Assembly (NCBI GenBank): GCA_910583995.1
Contig: CAJTYW010000001.1
Coordinates: 124,001-188,000 of the forward strand
Length of the DNA: 64,000 nucleotides
DNA from: an uncultured Christensenella sp.
GTDB taxonomy: Bacteria; Bacillota; Clostridia; Christensenellales; UBA3700
Reading direction: 5' to 3'
Of this stretch, positions 18,901 to 24,520 are shown piece after piece. The number at the start of each line of letters is the position of its first letter. The first letter of the stretch is position 1. Under the pieces are notes generated by a model. That model was given only the letters and a program-made list of their open reading frames with translations, had not been told where the DNA came from and ran no database searches. The position numbers were made by a program, and so were the translations under genes.

Positions 18901-20365
18901 AATCTTCGTCAATGCTCTCTCTTTCATATTTAGATTTTTTATAGTCAACAAGCAAAGCAAAAGATATGTTTTTTCCTTTGTTTGACATTTGCAATTCTTT
19001 AATTTTTGCAACTGCACTATCTGCTGCCCCCATATTTGCTATAAATGTAGGTAAAATTACCATTGTTTTTGCTGAGTCTGGCAGTTCTTTTAAATCTAGC
19101 TTAGGCGTAGGCTTTTTCTTTAATGCAATTGATAAAATGCTAATCAAAATATTATTAATTAGTGGTAGTAAGAAAAATGGCGATAAAATTAATGTGATAA
19201 TCATAACCGCAATATTTGTATATGTTAAAAATCCAAATAATGCAGTTATTGCCAAAGTTAGTCCCCAAACCGCACATATAAAATACAATTCTTTTATTGT
19301 AGTGCCTTTTTTGTAGGTTAAAATGACATTGTTGTTTATATAATGCTTTAAAGTTTCCTTTTCTTCAAACAAGTATTTGCCAAAATGCTCACCTGTTGAT
19401 TCTTGTAGTTCAAACAACTTTTTGACAACTGTTTGTTCTTCAATTTTATGTTTGTTACTTACTTCTTCAATGGTGTTTAAATAATCATTTTTGCTGATTA
19501 TATCCATTGATTTATACATTTCGTCTTGTTCAAGCAAATAATTTGTGTGATTTATTGAAAGCAAATATACTCCGTCTAAATCTTTTTTAATAAAATTTAA
19601 CGAAGCAATAATATTTGCTGTTATTTCGTAATCATTTGCTAATTTTTCTGTAAAAATATATTGAATATTATCAAGATTTCCGCTGTAGTCTTCTATATAT
19701 TTTTTATCATTTTCCAACTTGCCAAATTTGCTTCTAAAATACAAATAATCGTCCGTATTTGCAAGTTCTTTAGCAAAATCGAATTTTTTTGCCACATTTT
19801 CGTAATATTTAAGATTTTCTGATTTTTTTGTCATTTCGGCAACTTTGCTAACCAAAGCATACAATAATGCTTGTGGCAAAGCAGAAATTTCGTCAGTTGA
19901 TAATGGCGTATATTCATTAAATTTTTCAATAATTGCTTTAATATTTTGTTTATTTATATCACATTGAGTGTTGTTGATTATATATTCAGCAAGCAAAATA
20001 ATCCTTACTTTGCCATAATTATGCGGAAGTATAGCAAAGTATTTAAAGTTTTGATTATTAAAACGAGACATTATATTATGATAATTTTCGTATATTAATT
20101 TTTCATATAAATATATTTCATCATCATTTTTTATTTTTTTTGCAATTAAATTGTACATCACCTTTATTTTTTTAGCTTTAGACATAATTTGTGGCGCTGC
20201 ACCATAAGATTTTGGATTGCGTAATTTTTCTGCCAGTTTTGCTGTATTTAATTTTAAATCTTCGTCGCTCATTTTGGAAATAAGTTTGTGATTTAATCGC
20301 ATTTTTAATGCAAAGTATCCGAATATAATCACAAGTATACTAAGTCCAACAATAATGTAAATCAT
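12995..20365 (-). CDS. NdvB/ChvB-like cyclic beta-glucan synthase (GT84 plus GH94)
   Basis: A 2456-residue membrane enzyme built like the cyclic beta-1,2-glucan synthases of rhizobia. There is a membrane helix at the N-terminus and more at about 365-425. A GT84 glycosyltransferase follows (TLDDDN near 558, LSHDIIEG near 657, RHNRWFKGDL near 690). Several helices span about 720-890. A glycoamylase-like domain covers about 900-1310 (YYDLMASEAR near 1078). A C-terminal GH94 phosphorylase-like module contains GFRDQLQDC, HWWHNYAEGVRTKISDD and GDGDWNDAL (catalytic Asp region, near 2155). Family members are about 2800 residues; this is shorter. The frame is open to a TTG at 20386, but the ATG at 20365 has a perfect GGAGGT at 5-nt spacing and is preferred. 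Product linkage and role in a Gram-positive cell are inference. It is transcribed alone. Confidence 0.85.
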   Translation of the reverse strand: MIYIIVGLSILVIIFGYFALKMRLNHKLISKMSDEDLKLNTAKLAEKLRNPKSYGAAPQIMSKAKKIKVMYNLIAKKIKNDDEIYLYEKLIYENYHNIMSRFNNQNFKYFAILPHNYGKVRIILLAEYIINNTQCDINKQNIKAIIEKFNEYTPLSTDEISALPQALLYALVSKVAEMTKKSENLKYYENVAKKFDFAKELANTDDYLYFRSKFGKLENDKKYIEDYSGNLDNIQYIFTEKLANDYEITANIIASLNFIKKDLDGVYLLSINHTNYLLEQDEMYKSMDIISKNDYLNTIEEVSNKHKIEEQTVVKKLFELQESTGEHFGKYLFEEKETLKHYINNNVILTYKKGTTIKELYFICAVWGLTLAITALFGFLTYTNIAVMIITLILSPFFLLPLINNILISILSIALKKKPTPKLDLKELPDSAKTMVILPTFIANMGAADSAVAKIKELQMSNKGKNISFALLVDYKKSKYERESIDEDLNKRLSSRLIGLSDVNVFVRKRVKQGKYYTAFERKRGAILDFCELLLTGDKEKFAFIMRDEIEKPTFIATLDDDNCLLPNTIFDSVCRMLHPLNKQYDLMTFKTKYDLYSMNTIYGKRYYFDCGYSRYMPTNSFYYNFFGKGIYCGKGIFRLEPYYAKLNNVFPQNRILSHDIIEGSVLKTGELPEVAFENAPNSIPSEISRHNRWFKGDLLLGGFVKNTIKNDDKEKKNLNKSPIYKHIIILNIMSGFSKLSLLIHLLNCMITGNFIYAIPFIIGFGTNYFLSLLRTIDGTRHNIKPIFVVKNILSIIGDMIISFFTLPIMAINNLLVAIDTIICRISTSSNRLNWTTFSQTQSKGGIDNYCRFVVTQSIVMLIISIVFISNIYVVGYSAIFIAFAISLYITSIKQNEKQEITSSEKDFLLDVARRTYKYFDIQDSNNLVTDNIQIRPFGGKSHYTSPTNLGFSILSEICACELGIISQAEAERKLICKLNLLENIEKYNGNFYNWYNIEDNTPAYPFYISSVDNGNMLACLIVVKQFIKKHSLYGIDIVSKLIDEIDLDFLLDKDKNLFHIGYNVKTQSFDNYYDLMASEARILYYLYAAFYQNATPWNNLSRDCVGFGGNTLVSWSGTMFEYLLPNIFIRAPRNSLLYQTESNIVKLAIKNKCQNIWGISESGYYKFDENLRYQYYSFGLKELAIRNSHNRCVITPYASALALRINAKEAVKNLQAIKKECGYGEYGFYEAIDITSRKHIIYQYMSHHQGMILASITNAICGNNISEFFESEQKIKSAKILLSERKIQERSFKKPKEDFIYSKFDGTNFKTEDKNTIGVLTNGKYTAFFNSFGDNLSSIYNSNICKYHNTFESFGFKNTIYNNDTNEEICYYPSLKNSSDYAFVADTEKVQYANTKQGICAEIYIPNCINGEVRKFNINCKNLNNINIRGVGEINIQSEADYIAHPAFKDLFISSQKYDDCTVIYRRKSNIKKYVAIRIIGAGKIVFESNKSNCYDIITGKINFNDKEFDNSFGDIVYPIFTYNSNIDCSKMDNFEYYQVILYAESYSELTSKLSQINCKKAVYNLIYSAKLPTLSAIRKIFDSNSNYDFLTKLAYKLKYGKYNTLSLKAKENKEIAEELARYGISINDDIIYLNTLDSNSFKLLLKSLRILKPLCGDFTIFCSGVLEGVHKLIREEFYDIKVIFNKDKNVADNIKKIAFITLNSEIIINTNYEKSENIPCVKSENIDIPPFNIQNNCGGFSGKNYILTCKTKKPYSNVICGKYGGFVASNNGENFTYFGNSRNCKVTEWRGEAYGNINSESVILTAENKNLILNKFAEGGYVKYGQGFIDFVLLYNGLQCNTMSTIIDDGKSKLYSLNITNIKDYPQNAKIDFRLKLALGVDREKRNLIMSTENNITAVNNVKTNQRVFIKMLKSDIYSFFDENCNLHNQVNIDLPPHECKKLFIVMSCDDEIINDYTEDIVENKIKETLESFENLNKITISTDNKELDTLFNNWLMYQTYSARLCGKCGYYQVGGAIGFRDQLQDCLAYLYTNPEYVKYHITLSAERQFIEGDVLHWWHNYAEGVRTKISDDKLFLPYVVCEYIDFTNDNDILKAVLSYLKSESIPENQSDLYKAFEKSDISESLYSHCVRAINNALKFGKNGLLLIGDGDWNDALNNIGNDKEGESVWLSMFCYYVITRFIKYCNAKDKKAFEKALEKLKDGISNAYNGNWYNRAITKDGEWLGSEDCNVCKIDLISQAFSAISGACDDDKVKHSLVFAETLVDRENKLVKLLAPPFNDKKYYGYISNYPEGVRENGGQYTHSVAWFIKALAKHNMGKAMEILNLINPINITKDSMKYNNEPFVISADVYTTGEGGWSWYTGSSSWIYKVILNDILGINFEDNQILIKPNKTIDNYSVQLNFENYKATIKIAKSNKNSFIVNNVAANTDNDIFIVKIDGNVLDYDIGVNYKQ

Positions 20366-20552
20366 AATTACCTCCGCTATAGCCAATTATTTACAAATTA
20401 AATTAATGTATACTTATATTTATAAAAGTTTAAAACTTAAACAAATTTTTTAAATTAATTTGATTCAATCCCTTTAAAATTCAAGTATCATAAATTATTA
20501 ACTTATAGAAACGGCAAAAATTATGATTTTTTAATTATAAATAGTTATTTTG
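20366..20552. other. Divergent intergenic region, glucan synthase / rnpB
   Basis: No gene is present. It must contain the leftward promoter of the glucan synthase, but I found no convincing -35/-10 pair with correct spacing. A 13-bp palindrome AAGTTT-A-AAACTT at 20426-20438 could be an operator; this is weak evidence in such AT-rich DNA. Confidence 0.35.
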
Positions 20553-20581
20553 TTGTAAAATTATAAAAAATATGTTAAACT
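20553..20581 (+). promoter_or_regulatory. rnpB promoter
   Basis: The -35 box TTGTAA (20553-20558), a 17-bp spacer and an extended -10 element (TGT then TAAACT, 20576-20581) predict a start at about 20588. That is exactly where the first strand of RNase P helix P1 begins. Confidence 0.75.
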
Positions 20582-20587
20582 ATATAT

Positions 20588-20910
20588 GAGTTGACCAGAT
20601 AATCGCATTTAATATGAGGAAAGTCCGAGCATCACAGAGCAGGACGCTGGCTAATTACCAGTGAAGGCGACTTCAAGGAAAGTGCAACAGAAATATACCG
20701 CATTATTTATAATGTAAGGGTGGAAAGGCGTAGGTAAAAGCTCACCACACCTAAGGTGACTTGGGTGGTTATGTAAACCCCGTCCGATGCAAGAGACAAT
20801 GACATTTACGGTTGCTCGCCGGTCAGACAATCGCTTGAGATTATTGGCAACAATAATCCTAGACAGATGATTATCAAATACAGAACTCGGCTTATAGGTC
20901 AATCTCACCA
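20588..20910 (+). ncRNA. rnpB: RNase P RNA (catalytic subunit), bacterial type A-like
   Basis: This ribozyme removes 5' leaders from pre-tRNA. Conserved cores are recognisable in order: GAGGAAAGTCCGAGC (CR I, P4 strand, about 20616), CAGAGCAGGACGCTGG, ACAGAAATATACCGC (about 20687), AAGGGTGGAAAGG, AAACCCC, and near the end ACAGAACTCGGCTTATAG (CR V, about 20880). Helix P1 closes between GAGTTGACC (20588-20596) and GGTCAA-CTC (20898-20906). At about 320 nt it is shorter than E. coli M1 RNA. The layout fits type A rather than Bacillus type B. An intrinsic terminator follows immediately. Confidence 0.95.
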
Positions 20911-20919
20911 TTAAAAAAA

Positions 20920-20945
20920 CGGCTAATAATTTAGCCGTTTTTTTT
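20920..20945 (+). terminator. rnpB intrinsic terminator
   Basis: The stem CGGCTAA/TTAGCCG with loop TAAT is flanked by seven A on the left and eight T on the right, and ends the RNase P transcript. Confidence 0.9.
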
Positions 20946-20991
20946 GTTTATATATTGTATAAATTTCTTAAAATTAAAGATTTAATAGTAT

Positions 20992-21131
20992 AAACTATGT
21001 GTCGATAAATTTGAGTTTTCTCAAATTTATACAAAAGCTAAACTTTTTCTTGATAAATCAAGTCGACACAGTTTGAAAAATCGTAAGTTACTGCAAAATG
21101 TGGCTTCGCCCCGCTTTGCGATAACTTTCGA
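20992..21131. repeat. Two adjacent palindromic structured elements
   Basis: Element one (20992-21074) is closed by near-complementary arms AAACTATGTGTCGA and TCGACACAGTTT. It contains an 11-bp perfect hairpin (ATAAATTTGAG-TTTT-CTCAAATTTAT) and a 5-bp hairpin (CTTGA-TAAA-TCAAG), so it could fold as a three-way junction. Element two (21080-21131) is a long imperfect hairpin with arms ATCGTAAGTTA / ATAACTTTCGAT and a GC-rich tip around TGGCTTCGCC. Neither overlaps a gene and no promoter is apparent. They could be remnants of palindromic mobile elements or an unknown RNA. The remainder of 20946-21311 is AT-rich and otherwise empty. Confidence 0.55.
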
Positions 21132-21311
21132 TATTATAAATACTGATTAAATTTTTTACATCACTCACCTGCTAAATTTTGCAAATTACTATAAAAATAG
21201 CCTTAAAATAGAGTAATTTTCAATAAAAAATTATAAATTAAGTGATTTTTTATAATAATTTGCCTTTTTTTATAAAATCAACTACTTAGTGTGAAAGCTC
21301 AAAATTTCAAA

Positions 21312-21536
21312 TTATATTTGATTATTTTTATTGTAAAATTCAACAAATGATTTAATTGTAAATTCTTTTACTTCACCAACATCATTGTTTATTACTTTAA
21401 AAAAGCAAGTTGGCATTTCACCTTTTTTTAAATTTTTTGCAATACACAAATCGCACCCTTTGTTATGATTACTTGGGTGCAATGGACAAGTCACATCATC
21501 ACAAGTGCAAAAATGTTTTTTATCTTTTGTATTCAT
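21312..21536 (-). CDS. Small cysteine-rich protein, DUF6485-like
   Basis: The protein has 74 residues with a tight cysteine cluster: FCTCDDVTCPLH, then GCDLCIAKNLKKGEMPTCFF. This pattern of Cys pairs followed by LKKGE-P-CFF matches small DUF6485-type proteins of Clostridia, whose function is unknown. Metal binding is likely from the cysteines (inference). A GGAGAG ribosome site precedes the ATG. It stands alone with no visible operon partner. Confidence 0.75.
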   Translation of the reverse strand: MNTKDKKHFCTCDDVTCPLHPSNHNKGCDLCIAKNLKKGEMPTCFFKVINNDVGEVKEFTIKSFVEFYNKNNQI

Positions 21537-21646
21537 TACTCTCTCCTAAATTTTATTTATTAAATTATACTACAATATTTTTTGTAAATCAATCCCCTAC
21601 TTATTTAAAATTGAAAACGTTATTATTTTGATACTATAAATTTTAT

Positions 21647-21675
21647 TTGACTTTTAAATTAAATTATTGTACAAT
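21647..21675 (+). promoter_or_regulatory. Promoter for the tRNA-Arg transcript
   Basis: The -35 box TTGACT (21647-21652), a 17-bp spacer and the -10 box TACAAT (21670-21675) predict a start near 21682. That lies upstream of the partial tRNA duplicate, so the precursor should contain the folded leader and then tRNA-Arg. The 15-bp-spaced TTGCAA/TATACT directly before the tRNA is a poor alternative. Confidence 0.7.
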
Positions 21676-21693
21676 TACATAGTAAATTATAAA

Positions 21694-21829
21694 TTTATAC
21701 TTGGATTATTAGTTAAATGGATAAGTCGTTAAAAACGACGGCTGCGCCAACAAGCCAGTGCTTGTCATATCCATTTTAACTTGCAATATTTATTTTTTGT
21801 TTATACTTGGATTATTAGTTAAATGGATA
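21694..21829 (+). repeat. Partial duplication of the tRNA-Arg 5' region enclosing a four-way-junction element
   Basis: A 30-bp segment (TTTATACTTGG... to ...ATGGATA) covering 9 bp of flank and the first 21 nt of tRNA-Arg occurs twice in direct orientation, at 21694-21723 and 21800-21829. An inverted copy of part of it (TATCCATTTTAACT, 21768-21781) follows the first copy. That inverted copy pairs with AGTTAAATGGATA at 21711-21723 in a 13-bp stem with one bulge. Inside are three perfect hairpins: GTCGTT/AACGAC, GGC/GCC and ACAAGC/GCTTGT. The inverted copy could equally pair with the D-arm of the real tRNA. Confidence 0.75.
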
Positions 21830-21883
21830 TAACAAGCCCCTCCTAAGGGCTAGTTACAGGTTCGATTCCTGTATAGTCCACCA
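21809..21883 (+). tRNA. tRNA-Arg (anticodon CCU, reads AGG)
   Basis: A full cloverleaf is visible. Acceptor GGATTAT pairs with ATAGTCC (one G-U). The D-stem is GTTA/TAAC, the anticodon stem AGCCC/GGGCT with loop CTCCTAA (anticodon CCT), and the T-arm ACAGG-TTCGATT-CCTGT. The discriminator is A and CCA is encoded at 21881-21883. The first 21 nt are duplicated about 106 bp upstream. Confidence 0.97.
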
Positions 21884-21887
21884 TTAG

Positions 21888-21932
21888 TAAATAATACGAA
21901 CCATAATGAAAATTATTGGTTCGTATTATTTA
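21888..21932 (+). terminator. tRNA-Arg terminator
   Basis: A 16-bp perfect stem (TAAATAATACGAACCA / TGGTTCGTATTATTTA) begins 5 nt after the CCA end, followed by TTTTG. The lower stem could also work leftward. The stretch 21933-22032 holds nothing further. Confidence 0.8.
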
Positions 21933-22032
21933 TTTTGTTTAATGAGAAAAATTTTGAGTTACATTTTTGTATGGTGTGAAACGAAGTTGTTTTGTATTTT
22001 TACTTATTATACAAATTTGTTTTTAATATTAA

Positions 22033-22395
22033 TTAACTATCATAATCATAAGGTGTTTTGTTTAATTTTTCGCCAAGTAAATTTATAATATAGCCATTTT
22101 CTACTTTACAAAACCACTTTGGATTTTGCTTTGGCAAGTTTTTTAATATATATTCATCTGTACAATCACTTTCTTTTACAACTTGTAAATCTTTAATTTC
22201 AATTACACACACAATATCTGCTTTTATCTTATCCCAGTTGTCAGCAGTAACTGGTGTTTTGTCATAAAACAAAACATTAAAGCATCTACCTCGTATTTCT
22301 GCATCAAAAATTATTCCTGTCATTCCTTTAAAAACTTTTTGTTCTTCATATTCTTGTTTTGACACTAAAACTTTAACCTCGTCAAAATATTTCAA
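22033..22395 (-). CDS. Unknown 120-residue protein, second gene of a coupled pair (possible immunity protein)
   Basis: I do not recognise this firmly. The N-terminus (FDEVKVLV, then KGMTGIIFDAEIRGRCFNVLFYD) looks like a small SH3-like beta-barrel. It recalls DUF4926-type proteins, which often sit beside a putative toxin. No signal peptide or membrane helix is seen. It begins with TTG whose bases overlap the upstream stop (TTGA, 22395-22392). GGGAG lies 9 nt before the TTG, and no ATG is available until codon 25. Such tight coupling suggests fixed stoichiometry with the 203-residue partner. The immunity role is inference. Confidence 0.6.
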   Translation of the reverse strand: MKYFDEVKVLVSKQEYEEQKVFKGMTGIIFDAEIRGRCFNVLFYDKTPVTADNWDKIKADIVCVIEIKDLQVVKESDCTDEYILKNLPKQNPKWFCKVENGYIINLLGEKLNKTPYDYDS

Positions 22396-22982
22396 TTTTC
22401 ACGTCTCCCTAAAAGAGTATTATTTTTTAATTTTCCATTTGAAAATACTATCCAACCAGTCCTAGTTAAAAATGTTCTACCTAAATATTCGCCTTTACCA
22501 TCAAATTCAATTACAATATTGATAGCAACACCAAATTTATTATGGCTTATGATATAGTATTCACCATCACAATATTTTTTAATTACTTTTTGTTTATAGC
22601 TAGTTAAAAATTCTTCATTAGATTTTAAACCTAACATATTTATCCATTGTGATTTGTTGTTAAAAGTCCAAGTTATTTTGCCTTCTGGAATAATTAATTG
22701 AATATCTGATGTCTTTGGTTTAAGGATATCAATTTCTTCACAATGACAATTATAGTGATACATCCCGATTTTGTTGCGTTTATTCTTAGTGTAATCTTCA
22801 ATATCTAGTGTCATAATGTCTGGGCGTTTATCTTTAGCATAAGCAAACCAACATTGATTTGATGCTATACATTTTATACAATGTTTGTTAGTTATTGGAC
22901 CATTAATTCCTTGCTCAAAATCAAAATCATCAATAACAACATTGTTTTTTTTATCAATTATTTTAATCCAAAAATTTGACAT
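22392..22982 (-). CDS. Unknown ~196-residue Cys/His-containing protein (possible toxin partner)
   Basis: I recognise no firm family. The N-terminal half has a CxxC-type cluster (KHCIKCIASNQCWF) and an HYNCHCEE motif resembling the HxxCxC zinc or phage-head motifs found in polymorphic toxins. The C-terminal half (YIISHNKFGVAINIVIEF, then TRTGWIVFSNGKLKNNTLLG) resembles DUF6883-like C-terminal domains. The frame is open from an ATG at 23003, but that codon abuts AAGAG with no spacing. ATG 22994 or 22982 are better; I chose 22982 because the protein then starts MSNFWIKI, so the start is uncertain. It overlaps the 120-residue gene downstream by 4 bp. A toxin-immunity or TA pair is a hypothesis only. 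Confidence 0.6.
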   Translation of the reverse strand: MSNFWIKIIDKKNNVVIDDFDFEQGINGPITNKHCIKCIASNQCWFAYAKDKRPDIMTLDIEDYTKNKRNKIGMYHYNCHCEEIDILKPKTSDIQLIIPEGKITWTFNNKSQWINMLGLKSNEEFLTSYKQKVIKKYCDGEYYIISHNKFGVAINIVIEFDGKGEYLGRTFLTRTGWIVFSNGKLKNNTLLGRREN

Positions 22983-23313
22983 GCCTATTAACATACTACT
23001 CATCTCTTAAAACTTATATCAAATTAATATTAATACAAAAATAAATTTTTCAAGAGATTTATGACATTTTTTTGAATATTAATTGTTATGATAATATAAT
23101 AGCAAAATTATTCAAATTGTTCAAGCAAATTAAAAATGTTTGATTAAAAATTCGATTTAGATTACAATTATTCCACCATTTTAATACGTACCTTTAATTA
23201 AGGTGCTATTTTTGTTTTTACTTCAGTTATAATAATCATTATTATAGAAAAATTAATTTTTTATCATAACAAACTATTTAAATAATTCAACTGAAATAAA
23301 TACATTATTATTA
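22983..23313. other. Intergenic region with a possible tRNA 3'-end relic
   Basis: No gene is present. TCCACCATT at 23172-23180 repeats the encoded CCA end and flank of tRNA-Arg (21877-21885), and TAATACG-ACC a few bases later resembles the tRNA terminator arm. The hairpin ACCTT-TAATT-AAGGT (23190-23204) is followed by GCTATTTTTG, a weak rightward terminator. This could be a decayed tRNA end or an attachment-site scar. Promoters for the leftward pair are not convincing. Confidence 0.35.
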
Positions 23314-23342
23314 TTGAAAATAGCAATTGTTTGTGGTATAAT
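23314..23342 (+). promoter_or_regulatory. Promoter of the PNPOx-like gene
   Basis: The -35 box TTGAAA (23314-23319), a 17-bp spacer ending in TGG and the -10 box TATAAT (23337-23342) predict a start near 23349, 33 nt before the ATG. Confidence 0.75.
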
Positions 23343-23381
23343 ATATTTGTTAAGAAACAACAATTAATTGGAGTATTTATA

Positions 23382-23795
23382 ATGGATAAAACACAGATTT
23401 TTAAATTTATATCAAAACAAAAAACAGCATTTATCGCATCTATTAATGAGCAAGGCTATCCGGTTATAAGAGCCTTGCTTGCTCCGCGCAAAATTGATGG
23501 AAATGAAATCTATTTTTCTACAAATACTACATCAAATAAAGTAAAACAATTTTTATCGAATGAAAATGCTTGCGTATATTTTTATAAGCGTGGCAAAATC
23601 AAATATCAAGGTGTTACAATTACAGGAAAAATGCAAGTTTGCACTGACCAAGCGACAAAAGACGAGATTTGGCATTTTGGAGATAAGTTTATCTATAAAC
23701 AAGGCGTAACCGACCCTGATTATTGTGTGTTAAAATTTAAGGGCGAAAAAGCGGAATATTATTGTGATTTAAAAATTGAGACATTAGAATTATAA
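23382..23795 (+). CDS. Pyridoxamine 5'-phosphate oxidase-like flavin-binding protein
   Basis: The 137-residue split-barrel protein is of the PNPOx-like (general stress protein 26) superfamily, which binds FMN or related cofactors. Substrate cannot be told from sequence. The characteristic opening (KTAFIASINEQGYPVIRALLAP) is followed by IYFSTNTTSNKVKQF and an ENACVYFYKRG strand. The frame extends 17 codons upstream, but TTGGAG lies 8 nt before the ATG at 23382 and the earlier part falls on the promoter. It is monocistronic. Confidence 0.85.
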   Translation: MDKTQIFKFISKQKTAFIASINEQGYPVIRALLAPRKIDGNEIYFSTNTTSNKVKQFLSNENACVYFYKRGKIKYQGVTITGKMQVCTDQATKDEIWHFGDKFIYKQGVTDPDYCVLKFKGEKAEYYCDLKIETLEL

Positions 23796-23924
23796 TTATA
23801 AAATACAAATTTTTTGTTTTAGGTATTTCTCTTCACTTACCTTTTGGCGTAAAAAATATAATTAATTAAGTATAAAAATTAAAATAAAATAATTAATAAA
23901 ATTATCGGTAAAATTGGAGATAGT

Positions 23925-24335
23925 ATGTACGAATTTATTAATTTAAATGAACATAGTGAGTATGTAAAATTGCTTGATATTATTGCAAAAAAGACAAAAT
24001 ATATTGAATATGTTATAATTGATAGTGATGATACAAAATTGTTAGATTGTTTTGAAGAAGATATTATGTTTAGAAAAAATACAAATAAATGGTGGGGAAC
24101 AAAAATAAGTCAAAGTAGCACTCTTTATAAAATAAAAGCATCAAGCAAATTATTTACTTTTCTTAAGAAATTTGAAACCTTTTGTATTCAGATAACAAAT
24201 AATTTTGGTGATTGCGTGCAATTTACCGATTTTGGCATTAATGATATAGCCTTTTTTGACGATAAAACCGAGCCAATACTATTTACAACTACTCACGAAG
24301 GTAATATATTATTAAGAGAAGATATTAAATTTTAA
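23925..24335 (+). CDS. Hypothetical protein, 136 residues
   Basis: I do not recognise the family. It is a soluble, acidic, small protein with no signal peptide, repeats or cysteine clusters. It is rich in aromatic and Asp/Asn residues (for example NKWWGTK and DFGINDIAFFDD). GGAGA lies 7 nt before the ATG, so it is probably expressed. It sits alone between the PNPOx-like gene and a terminator. Orphan immunity-type proteins often look like this, but nothing proves it. Confidence 0.65.
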   Translation: MYEFINLNEHSEYVKLLDIIAKKTKYIEYVIIDSDDTKLLDCFEEDIMFRKNTNKWWGTKISQSSTLYKIKASSKLFTFLKKFETFCIQITNNFGDCVQFTDFGINDIAFFDDKTEPILFTTTHEGNILLREDIKF

Positions 24336-24402
24336 AATAACTGCGGTAAATAGCAAATTGTTTTAATAATAGCAATATAATAAGTTATATAATACTAAAC
24401 TT

Positions 24403-24440
24403 AAGGTACGAATGCTTTTTTATTTCGTGCCTTTTGCGTT
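24403..24440 (+). terminator. Intrinsic terminator
   Basis: A 10-bp stem AAGGTACGAA/TTCGTGCCTT (one G-U) with a 10-nt loop is followed by a broken T tract. It closes the preceding rightward gene just before the next promoter. Confidence 0.6.
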
Positions 24441-24450
24441 TTAAATGGGC

Positions 24451-24479
24451 TTGACAACACAATTAAATAATGGTACTAT
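24451..24479 (+). promoter_or_regulatory. Promoter of the DUF2871-carbonic anhydrase operon
   Basis: The perfect -35 box TTGACA (24451-24456), a 17-bp spacer ending in TGG (extended -10) and the -10 box TACTAT (24474-24479) place the start near 24486. Confidence 0.8.
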
Positions 24480-24520
24480 AAAATTAATATTAAAATTGTA
24501 ATTGCTTTAAGGAGAAACTT

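Noticed and set aside
20366..20386. A TTG start seven codons upstream for the glucan synthase
   Set aside because: It would place the perfect GGAGGT inside the coding sequence. The ATG at 20365 has that site at ideal spacing.
20651..20911. An 86-codon minus-strand frame
   Set aside because: It lies entirely antisense to the RNase P RNA, whose conserved cores explain the sequence.
21711..21781. An integron attC site
   Set aside because: The closing arms have GTTAAAT on the left and ATTTTAAC on the right, inside-out relative to attC core sites. No integron integrase lies nearby, and the arms are explained as tRNA-derived copies.
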